Assembly (NCBI GenBank): GCA_016937135.1 | Contig: JAFGWO010000037.1 | Coordinates: forward strand, 1-5,357 | Length of the DNA: 5,357 bases | Reading direction: 5' to 3' | From: Pseudomonadota bacterium | Lineage (GTDB): Bacteria; BMS3Abin14 | The notes under the pieces: generated by a model | What the model was told of the DNA's origin: nothing | Database searches by the model: none | What the model saw: the letters and a program-made list of their open reading frames with translations, nothing else | Made by a program: the position numbers and the translations under genes | Shown here: piece by piece, positions 1 through 5,357 of the stretch | How positions within the stretch are numbered: the first letter of the stretch is position 1 | How the letters are laid out: every line of letters starts with the position of its first letter

Positions 1-1
1 C

Positions 2-697
2 AGCCCCTCCTTCCGTCAGGACCTGGGGGATCTGAAATTCGCCGATGACGGGGACGCCGACGTCTTCGCGATCCCGGAATGGGGCACAGTCTCCGCTGCC
101 ATCCGGGAAAAGGTCAGAAAAGTCCTTTCACTGGGAAGCCGGACTATCCTGATAGGAGGGGAGCACCTTGTCACCCTCCCGGCCGTGGAGGAAACCCTCC
201 GGGTCTACCCCGATCTGACCATTCTTCAGATGGACGCCCATCTGGACCTCAGGGACGAATACAACGGGGCCAGGTTCTCCCACGCCACGGTGATGCGGAG
301 GGTGTTTGACCTCGTTGGGAAAGGGCGGCTTTTCCAGTTTGGGGTCCGGTCGGGCGACCGGGAGGAATGGGAACTCGCCAAATGGGAAAACACCATCGCA
401 AGGGACATCCCTGCCCTTGCCCGGACCCTTGCGGGTAAACCGGTCTACCTGACGGTTGATCTGGATGTCCTCGACCCTTCCATTATGCCCGAGACCGGGA
501 CCCCGGAGCCGGGAGGGATCACCTTCCGGGAGCTTGAAAGCGCCATCCTTTCCCTTCGAGGCCTGGAGATCATAGCGGCGGATGTGGTTGAATTCTGCCC
601 GGGACCTGGCGGCGGAGGACCCTCGGGCGCGGTGGCCGCCAAGGTCATCCGCGAACTGGCTTTTCTCGTGGGGCGAAGGAAAGAGGATCCGGTCTAG
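2..697 (+). CDS. speB: Agmatinase / ureohydrolase-family protein, 5' end missing
   Basis: Cytoplasmic Mn-dependent enzyme predicted to hydrolyse agmatine to putrescine and urea in polyamine synthesis. The visible part is 231 residues in an open frame from the left edge. The family is usually about 280-320 residues, so roughly 50-90 N-terminal residues and the start lie outside the window. Family motifs appear in order: GGEH (His at 164-166), DAHLD (233-247), a catalytic-type His in SHATV (281-283), DLDVLD (458-475), then ETGTPEPGG and DVVE. All six usual metal ligands (His; Asp-x-His-x-Asp; Asp-x-Asp) are present, so the enzyme should be active. GGEH instead of GGDH resembles archaeal and thermophile-type agmatinases. 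The loop after DVVE is glycine-rich (GPGGGGPSG) where relatives often read PxxDxxxxT. Arginase, guanidinobutyrase or another ureohydrolase specificity cannot be excluded, because substrate-side residues are partly cut off. The fold assignment is secure; the exact substrate is inferred. Confidence 0.9.
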   Translation, partial: SPSFRQDLGDLKFADDGDADVFAIPEWGTVSAAIREKVRKVLSLGSRTILIGGEHLVTLPAVEETLRVYPDLTILQMDAHLDLRDEYNGARFSHATVMRRVFDLVGKGRLFQFGVRSGDREEWELAKWENTIARDIPALARTLAGKPVYLTVDLDVLDPSIMPETGTPEPGGITFRELESAILSLRGLEIIAADVVEFCPGPGGGGPSGAVAAKVIRELAFLVGRRKEDPV

Positions 698-731
698 CGC
701 CGACGAACCGGCCGCGAGCCGAAGGCACAGG

Positions 732-752
732 CGGGACGACGGCCCGTTTTTT
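732..752 (+). terminator. Possible weak Rho-independent terminator after the agmatinase gene
   Basis: A short inverted repeat, CGGG at 732-735 pairing with CCCG at 743-746, is followed directly by six T residues (747-752). It lies 35 bases after the agmatinase stop, the expected place for a terminator. The stem is only 4 bp, with perhaps one more C-G pair (737/741) inside the loop, so it may be inefficient. The long pyrimidine tract that follows could help polymerase release or serve another purpose. Confidence 0.4.
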
Positions 753-801
753 CCCTTTCCACTTCCCTTTTATCCTTTTCCCTTTCCCCTGCTTTCCTCC
801 C
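747..801. repeat. 55-base homopyrimidine-rich tract with TTCCCTTT repeats
   Basis: On the + strand, 52 of 55 bases are C or T; the only purines are at 761, 772 and 791. The unit TTCCCTTT occurs three times (751-758, 763-770, 778-785), and the 10-mer TTCCCTTTCC occurs twice (751-760, 778-787). It lies between two genes and codes for nothing convincing on either strand; the reverse strand would read a Gly/Lys-rich peptide typical of a simple repeat. Such strand-asymmetric tracts can form non-B DNA or act as a transcript feature, but no function is shown here. Confidence 0.7.
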
Positions 802-852
802 AAGACAACCATCGCGAAATAGGATAACATGGCCCGAAGTATATCCGGCGGC

Positions 853-899
853 CAGGCCGGGAGGGAGTTTTTTGGGCCCTCAGGCCGGGTGCCAGGCCG
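853..899 (+). repeat. Three copies of CAGGCCG in the leader of the three-gene block
   Basis: The heptamer CAGGCCG occurs at 853-859, 881-887 and 893-899, just before the ribosome binding site of the 611-residue protein. The first and third copies extend to GCCAGGCCG, and the first two to CAGGCCGG. Spacing is irregular (28 and 12 bases between starts). It could be an operator-type cluster or leader structure, but in GC-rich DNA such short repeats may be chance. Confidence 0.3.
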
Positions 900-900
900 C

Positions 901-906
901 AAAAGG
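901..906 (+). promoter_or_regulatory. Ribosome binding site that favours the ATG at 914
   Basis: AAAAGG lies seven bases before ATG 914. The frame is open further upstream, to a TTG at 872 that has its own purine-rich GGGAGGGAG (859-867) only four bases away. The ATG was chosen because its spacing is better and because the extra 14 residues (a Gly/Ala/Pro/Gln-rich stretch) look like translated leader rather than protein. Confidence 0.55.
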
Positions 907-913
907 TGTTTTC

Positions 914-2749
914 ATGATCAAGGACCTCAGGATCCACGGCGAGGCCGGAAACGGCAAAGAGTTCTTCGCGACCCTCTCGGGGGAGCGTCTCGACTGCCGT
1001 TATTTCCATCAGCCAAGGGAAAAGGACGGGGTCTTTACGCACCGCTTTTTTCTCGGCGGGAACGAACTGGTCCTCGGCCCCGACACCCTCTCCCATACCG
1101 GGAACGGGGGGAGTTTCTGCCCCTATATGTTCGGGGTGGAAGAGCCCATCGAGGACCTCGCCAAACCCGACGTCATCAATCGCCTCGTTGTCTTCGGGGC
1201 CAGGCACAAGGCGGGTTCCCGAATCGATTTTTCTCCTGAAACAGGGGCGGCCGAGGACTACCGGCAGATCTTCCTCAGGGGCAATGCCGTCTTTAACTAT
1301 TTCTTTTTTCTCCAGTTCAACGAGGAAGAACCGTTGGCCCAGCAGCAGGAGAAGATCCTCCGGGTCCTTGGCCGGGCCCTCAAGAGGTTCCCTCTCAACC
1401 TCGACGAGGACGATTCCCTCATCGTGGAGGAGATGAGAAACCACTGGTCGCAGATAGCCAATGCTTTTTTCCTCCTGAAGCTGATCAACCGGCCCCACCT
1501 GGAATTCTATCGAAAGATCCAGGAGACCTACTCTCAATCCCTCACTCCGGGGGATGAAGAAAACAACCGGATCAACGATCTCGCCGCCTCCCTGACCATC
1601 GATCCCTACTCCCAGGAAAGGATGAAGATCGATGTCATGTACCGCCTGCCGGAAAACCGCCAGGTGGTCGAGGAATACAGGGCCGTTCTGGTGGACATAA
1701 GGTCCCGTGACGAGATCCGCTTTGAGCACAAGGCCCGCCTCTCCCGCCTCAGGACGGTCGCCCTTAGAAAAGGGATCCCCGTTAACCTTCTCGACACACT
1801 GGACGAGAAACTTTTCGGAGGGAAAAAGATCCGGACGGATGACGAGTCCTCCTACCTGGTGGAAGTCAGGGGGATCCTTGGAACCGTTTTCCTGAAAGCC
1901 CGTAAGACAGGGATCCATCTCGAAAAAGAGGACCTGAAAAAACTCCTGAAATCCAAGCTCACCGCCCTGGAAAACCGGGATTCCGCCTTCGACCGCCTCC
2001 TCATCGAGGTCGGAAAGGCGTGCGACGATCTGAGCCGCACGACCAACGATACGGAGATCCTGGAGGAATTCGGCAACATCATCACCTTCTTCGACAGGTT
2101 CGACAACATCTACAACACGGTCAACAGCATCGCTTTCCACGAAGAACAGAAAATTTCCCAGGATAAACTTCGCAGCCTTCTCTCTAACCGAAAGGTTTTC
2201 GATGATATCCATGAAGGGCTTTTCCATGAGCTCTTTTTCGCCCCGGTCCTGGACAATCCCTATCTTCCGAAGTATGGACGGGTGAAAGTCGAGGCTCTCG
2301 ACAAAGGGCTCCTGGGCATCGGAACCGGGGACCGGTCCCTTCAGGACCTCATGATATCCCTCGAAAACATCGTGAGGGAGGAGCATGAATACACGATCAT
2401 CAAGACGGCAATGGACCGCTGGCTAAAGAAATTCGGAAGGTCCCTGAGGAGTTCGGAGGAGGAAGTTGCCTTTCTGGCGGACGTACGAAAGATGCTCGTT
2501 TCCCGGGGTCTCGTCCGGCCCGATGTCCCGGAATCCTTTTTCAGAAGAACCCTTGAGGACCTTAAAAAAGAGAGGGTCTACTTCGGCTCTGTTCTTCCCC
2601 AGGCCATCCAGGCAAGGGATTCCGGCCTGAGGAAAGAATTCATCGATTCGAGCGGAATCGATCTCATGCGGATCGAGGAACTTGAGAGGGAATTCGTTTC
2701 CCAGTACAAAATAAACGAGGAAACCCTGGAGACCATCCGGGGCATTTAA
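914..2749 (+). CDS. Conserved-looking cytoplasmic protein of unknown function, first gene of an actin-like operon
   Basis: I do not recognise a domain of known function in this 611-residue protein. It has no signal peptide and no membrane segment, so it should be cytoplasmic. Residues 1 to about 125 look mixed or beta-rich (HRFFLGGNELVLG, RLVVFGARH). An aromatic cluster FNYFFFLQF follows at 127-135. The remaining ~475 residues are strongly charged and mostly helix-forming, with Lys/Glu/Asp/Arg-rich amphipathic stretches and few prolines, as in a helical scaffold or adaptor. The frame is unbroken, matches its neighbours in codon style and ends 20 bases before the actin-like gene, indicating one transcript. 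From memory only, a deltaproteobacterial NCBI family of uncharacterised proteins of similar size (TIGR04442) could be its home; this was not tested. A plausible but unproven role is partner or adaptor of the actin-like ATPase. An alternative TTG start at 872 would add 14 residues. The gene call is secure; the function is unknown. Confidence 0.85.
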   Translation: MIKDLRIHGEAGNGKEFFATLSGERLDCRYFHQPREKDGVFTHRFFLGGNELVLGPDTLSHTGNGGSFCPYMFGVEEPIEDLAKPDVINRLVVFGARHKAGSRIDFSPETGAAEDYRQIFLRGNAVFNYFFFLQFNEEEPLAQQQEKILRVLGRALKRFPLNLDEDDSLIVEEMRNHWSQIANAFFLLKLINRPHLEFYRKIQETYSQSLTPGDEENNRINDLAASLTIDPYSQERMKIDVMYRLPENRQVVEEYRAVLVDIRSRDEIRFEHKARLSRLRTVALRKGIPVNLLDTLDEKLFGGKKIRTDDESSYLVEVRGILGTVFLKARKTGIHLEKEDLKKLLKSKLTALENRDSAFDRLLIEVGKACDDLSRTTNDTEILEEFGNIITFFDRFDNIYNTVNSIAFHEEQKISQDKLRSLLSNRKVFDDIHEGLFHELFFAPVLDNPYLPKYGRVKVEALDKGLLGIGTGDRSLQDLMISLENIVREEHEYTIIKTAMDRWLKKFGRSLRSSEEEVAFLADVRKMLVSRGLVRPDVPESFFRRTLEDLKKERVYFGSVLPQAIQARDSGLRKEFIDSSGIDLMRIEELEREFVSQYKINEETLETIRGI

Positions 2750-2753
2750 ATCC

Positions 2754-2761
2754 AAGGAGGG
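2754..2761 (+). promoter_or_regulatory. Strong Shine-Dalgarno of the actin-like gene
   Basis: AAGGAGGG is a near-perfect anti-16S match, eight bases before ATG 2770 and just after the previous stop (TAA at 2747-2749). It fixes the start and implies efficient initiation, so the actin-like protein may be made in larger amounts than its neighbours, as a filament subunit would require. Confidence 0.85.
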
Positions 2762-2769
2762 CAATCGAG

Positions 2770-3795
2770 ATGGTGGTAGTGGGAGTGGATGTCGGGTTCG
2801 GATTCACAAAGGCCACGGACGGAGAATCTTCGGTCCTTTTCAAATCCCTGATAGGAGAACCTCAGCCGCGATCCATGGAGGAAAACTTTTTCCCCGGTGA
2901 GGGGATCTCCGGCTCCCATCTCACCCTGGATGAGCGGTCCTTTTTTGTAGGGGAGCTCGCGGAATCCGAATCAAGGGTGCGGCAGTTCACTCTTGATCAC
3001 AGCCAGATGGTCGCCCAGCAGTTCAGGATCCTCGCCCTCGCCTCCATCGCCCGCATCGCCCCGAGCAGGGTCCCGATAAACGTGGTGACGGGACTTCCCG
3101 TCGGGCATTTCATCCAGTTCAGGAACCATCTGGCGGAGGCCCTCACCGGGGACCATTCCATTGTCCTTCACGAGGAAGGCAAGGAAAAGGAAGTCCTCCT
3201 GAGCATAAAACGCGTCCGGACCATCCCCCAGCCTTATGGAAGCCTGGTGGATTTTCTCTTCCGCGAGGACGGGTCCCTTCTCCGGACCGACCTGGCCAAG
3301 GGCAAGATCGGCGTTATCGACGTCGGTTTTAAAACCACCGATTTCATCATCTCCCGGGGGCTCCGGCATTCGGAGCGGGGGAGCAGGACCACCGACACCG
3401 GAATCGCGAAGGCCTTCCAGTACATTTCCGAGGCCCTGACCGAGATGAGCGGGGTCGCGGTGGAGGTCTACCGCCTCTATGACGCCGTCAGGGAAGGGAG
3501 CCTGAAGATCCGGGGGGCGGAATACGATTTGAGCAACGTCAAGAACGAGGTCTTCAGCCGCCTCGCGGCTGCGGTGGCCAACGACATGGAACGCATATGG
3601 GCCGATGACTGGGATCTGGACCTGATCCTCATCGCCGGAGGCGGAGGAGAAGCCCTCTACGAATATCTCAAACCCCTTGTGAAAGGTGAACTTGCCCTTC
3701 TCCAGACCCGTGAAGACCCACGAATGGCCAATGTCGCCGGATTTGTGAAATACGGCCGGTATTTCTTTGACGGTGCCCCGGCCCAAGAGAGCTGA
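2770..3795 (+). CDS. ParM/StbA/Alp-type actin-like ATPase
   Basis: This 341-residue cytoplasmic protein has the actin/Hsp70-type nucleotide-binding fold and the length of ParM-like filament proteins (about 320-350). Motifs in order: phosphate-1 loop GVDVGFGFTK at residues 5-14 (Asp7); VVTGLPV at 105-111, typical of the ParM/Alp N-terminal half; phosphate-2 loop DVGFKTTD at 184-191; adenosine-binding LILIAGGGGEAL at 285-296; and a C-terminal MANVAGFVKYG from 319, the usual ParM-like end. All nucleotide-contact motifs look intact, so ATP binding and polymerisation are expected. In plasmids such proteins push DNA apart with a ParR adaptor and a parC site. Neither is visible here; the neighbours are a large unknown soluble protein and an exported beta-domain protein. 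It may therefore build a filament for another task such as positioning or envelope assembly. The TGA stop overlaps the next ATG by one base, indicating translational coupling. Family is confident; role is inferred. A non-polymerising ASKHA ATPase (PilM- or EutJ-like) is the main alternative. Confidence 0.9.
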   Translation: MVVVGVDVGFGFTKATDGESSVLFKSLIGEPQPRSMEENFFPGEGISGSHLTLDERSFFVGELAESESRVRQFTLDHSQMVAQQFRILALASIARIAPSRVPINVVTGLPVGHFIQFRNHLAEALTGDHSIVLHEEGKEKEVLLSIKRVRTIPQPYGSLVDFLFREDGSLLRTDLAKGKIGVIDVGFKTTDFIISRGLRHSERGSRTTDTGIAKAFQYISEALTEMSGVAVEVYRLYDAVREGSLKIRGAEYDLSNVKNEVFSRLAAAVANDMERIWADDWDLDLILIAGGGGEALYEYLKPLVKGELALLQTREDPRMANVAGFVKYGRYFFDGAPAQES

Positions 3796-5357
3796 TGAAG
3801 GGAAAACCCTTTCTTGTCCTCGGGATTATTTTCGCGCTGGCTGGAGTGGTCTCCCGCCTGAACCTGCCCGAAAAGACCTTGCCGCCGGTGACGATCCAAC
3901 CCGCGCCAGGGAACTACAACCGGCCCGTTGACCTGACCTTCAAAACCGAATCCAACGCGACGGTTTATTTCTCCCTCGGTCCCGGAGAACCCATACCCTA
4001 CATCTCGCCCGTGAGGCTGCGACACAGCGCTGTGGTCCGCTTCTTCGCGGTGGACTCCTTCGGAAATCGTTCTCCCTCGGGGGAGGCTGTCTATAAAGTT
4101 GTGCCGGATGTGGAGAAACCGGTTACCATCGTCTCGCCGCAGGGGGGATCCTTCACCCATCCTGTAGCCGTCCGGCTGATCACGGACCCGGATGCCCATG
4201 TCTTCTTCACCCTGGACGGCACACCCCCGACGCAAGAGTCCACTATCTACACGGAACCCATACCCTTGTTCAGGACAACATCACTCCGGTTCTTTGCCCG
4301 GGACGAAGCCGGAAATCGGGAAGAGACCCGGAGGGAAACCTATCGGATGACGATAGATGAAACAAAGCCGGCCACCCTGGCCGTCCCATCGGGAGGGCTT
4401 TTCAACAACGCCATCAAGGTCTCCCTTTCCGCCGGAGAGGGAAACACTATCCACTATACCGTGGACGGCACCCCCCCAACGGAGAAATCCCCGGTCTACA
4501 GCGGTCCCGTGGAGATGGTCCGCAGCGGAGTCATCAGGTTTTTTGCCGTGGACGGGGAGGGAAACCGGGAGGACCCGCGTGAGGAAAACTACCTGATCGA
4601 CCTTGACCCACCCCTTGTCAGCGCCGATCCTCCCGGAGGAACCTTTTCCGGACCCGTAACGGTCATCCTGCAATCCAGCGAGCCCGGACAAATCTTCTGC
4701 GAGCCCTGCCCCAACGCGGCAAGGCCGGGTTCCCGGCTTTACCGGGGCCCGCTACGCCTTTCCGAAAGCACCACCCTTTCCTTTTACGCGGTGGACCTGG
4801 CGGGAAACATTGGGACCGTCGAGAGCCGGGAATACGTTATCGACAGGGCCCCTCCGGAAGTGATTTTAAGGCCGCCCGAAGGGGAATATCCCGGAAAAAT
4901 CAGGGTCATGATCGAGACCTCGGAACCGGCGGACGTCTATTACACCCTCGACGGCAGCATCCCCGACGAAAAATCCCTCCGCTACGAGTCCCCCGTTGAC
5001 ATCGAAAAAAACACGGTTCTTTCCTGGCTGGCCGTCGATAAGGTGGGAAACAAGGGCGTCCCGGGGCAGGCGAAATACATCCTGGACCGCACCCCGCCCG
5101 TCGCCGAGGCCCAGCCCAAGGGGGGCAAATTCCTGGGCCCCATTTCCGTGACCCTCGCAAGCGAGGAGGGGTCTGTTATCCGATACACCCTTGACGGAAC
5201 CGATCCCACTGAAAAATCTCCCGTTTACAAGGGCCCCTTCCTTCTTGAGAGGTACACCGTTCTAAAGTTTTTCAGCACGGACGAGTCGGGGAACAGCGGG
5301 GATATCATCACGGAAACCTATCAGATCCCGACAGGGGTCGCCCCGCAGGGAAACTGA
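3795..5357 (+). CDS. Membrane-anchored or exported protein with six chitobiase-C-terminal-type beta repeats
   Basis: This 520-residue protein starts with a short Lys-containing head and one hydrophobic segment (residues 5-19), which could be a signal peptide or an uncleaved anchor; no AxA cleavage site or lipobox Cys is evident. The rest is six tandem domains at about 31-102, 108-185, 191-268, 272-349, 353-430 and 434-511. They carry the signature of the chitobiase/beta-hexosaminidase C-terminal (Fn3-like) family: PxGGxF, YTLDGTxPTxxSxxY, then FFAVDxxGN, ending in Y-x-I/L-D-x-x-PP. In glycosidases this domain is accessory, but here no catalytic domain exists, so a structural or carbohydrate/protein-binding role outside the cytoplasm is likely. 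Repeat 1 lacks the DGTxPT segment, and repeat 4 replaces it with CEPC (302-305), the only cysteines in the protein. The start overlaps the preceding stop (TGATG), with only a weak purine-rich site (AAGAGAG) upstream, so translation probably depends on the actin-like gene. The TGA is the last codon of the window. Confidence 0.88.
   Translation: MKGKPFLVLGIIFALAGVVSRLNLPEKTLPPVTIQPAPGNYNRPVDLTFKTESNATVYFSLGPGEPIPYISPVRLRHSAVVRFFAVDSFGNRSPSGEAVYKVVPDVEKPVTIVSPQGGSFTHPVAVRLITDPDAHVFFTLDGTPPTQESTIYTEPIPLFRTTSLRFFARDEAGNREETRRETYRMTIDETKPATLAVPSGGLFNNAIKVSLSAGEGNTIHYTVDGTPPTEKSPVYSGPVEMVRSGVIRFFAVDGEGNREDPREENYLIDLDPPLVSADPPGGTFSGPVTVILQSSEPGQIFCEPCPNAARPGSRLYRGPLRLSESTTLSFYAVDLAGNIGTVESREYVIDRAPPEVILRPPEGEYPGKIRVMIETSEPADVYYTLDGSIPDEKSLRYESPVDIEKNTVLSWLAVDKVGNKGVPGQAKYILDRTPPVAEAQPKGGKFLGPISVTLASEEGSVIRYTLDGTDPTEKSPVYKGPFLLERYTVLKFFSTDESGNSGDIITETYQIPTGVAPQGN
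3885..5327 (+). repeat. Six tandem protein-level repeats, about 81 codons per unit
   Basis: Units lie at about 3885-4100, 4116-4349, 4365-4598, 4608-4841, 4851-5084 and 5094-5327. The PP that opens units 4, 5 and 6 recurs every 81 residues exactly, and the FFAVDxxGN motif recurs at residues 83, 166, 249, 330, 411 and 492 (steps 83, 83, 81, 81, 81). The DNA copies have diverged and are not near-identical, so this is an old domain duplication kept by selection rather than a recent unstable repeat. Confidence 0.88.

Noticed and set aside
802..830. Sigma70-like promoter AAGACA-N17-TAACAT before the three-gene block
   Set aside because: Each box matches the consensus at only four of six positions, and such matches occur by chance; a promoter is expected somewhere in this gap but cannot be placed from sequence alone.
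698..913. A parC/centromere-like direct-repeat array to go with the ParM-type protein
   Set aside because: The gap has a pyrimidine simple repeat and three short CAGGCCG copies, but no regular iterons of about 10-20 bases, and no ParR-like gene is present in the window.
938..961. P-loop-like GEAGNGKE near the N-terminus of the 611-residue protein
   Set aside because: It resembles GxxGxGK[ST] but has Glu instead of Ser/Thr, lacks a preceding hydrophobic strand, and no Walker B or other NTPase motif could be matched to it.
829..1239. An ATG-initiated + strand frame of 136 codons overlapping the start of the 611-residue gene
   Set aside because: Beyond 914 it is out of frame with a much better gene, its product is an Arg/Gly/Pro-rich shadow-type sequence, and there is only a poor ribosome binding site.
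770..2386. A 538-codon open frame on the minus strand covering most of the 611-residue gene
   Set aside because: It is an antisense shadow created by the biased codon pattern of GC-rich DNA. It has no domain motifs, and its C-terminal end runs into the intergenic simple-repeat region. The + strand gene has a ribosome binding site and operon context.
2971..3786. A 271-codon open frame on the minus strand opposite the actin-like gene
   Set aside because: The + strand frame carries all five ParM-type motifs in order; the antisense frame has none and is best explained as a shadow.
3795..5357. Annotation as a chitobiase or beta-hexosaminidase enzyme
   Set aside because: Only the accessory C-terminal-type domain is present, six times; there is no glycoside hydrolase catalytic region anywhere in the 520 residues.

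Overview
The window is high-GC DNA (about 60% by eye), densely coded, with every supported gene on the + strand. Its codon style (many AGG/CGG Arg, CTC/CTT Leu and ATC Ile codons) and gene content suggest a Gram-negative bacterium of the Desulfobacterota/Desulfuromonadota (old 'Deltaproteobacteria') type. That placement is inference from style and has not been tested.

Layout. Bases 2-697 hold the 3' part of an agmatinase/ureohydrolase gene (speB-like), cut by the left edge; it has the full set of expected metal-ligand residues. Bases 698-913 are a 216-base gap with a weak hairpin followed by T6, a 55-base pyrimidine-rich tract (three TTCCCTTT repeats) and a GC-rich leader with three CAGGCCG copies. 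Three genes then run as one tight block. The first is a 611-residue soluble protein of unknown function (914-2749). After 20 bases carrying a strong ribosome binding site comes a 341-residue ParM/StbA/Alp-type actin-like ATPase (2770-3795). It overlaps by one base (TGATG) a 520-residue protein (3795-5357) with an N-terminal hydrophobic segment and six tandem chitobiase/hexosaminidase-C-terminal-type beta domains of about 81 residues each. The last stop codon is the final base of the window, so anything downstream is unseen.

How the genes may work together. The agmatinase (agmatine to putrescine plus urea) looks metabolically unrelated and is separated by a probable terminator. The other three genes look co-transcribed. 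They would give a cytoplasmic filament-forming ATPase, a large cytoplasmic partner and a membrane-anchored or exported array of beta domains. No ParR-like gene or centromere-like repeat array is visible, so this is not an ordinary plasmid-partition cassette. An actin-like protein translationally coupled to an exported multi-domain protein is the most interesting feature here, and its function is open.
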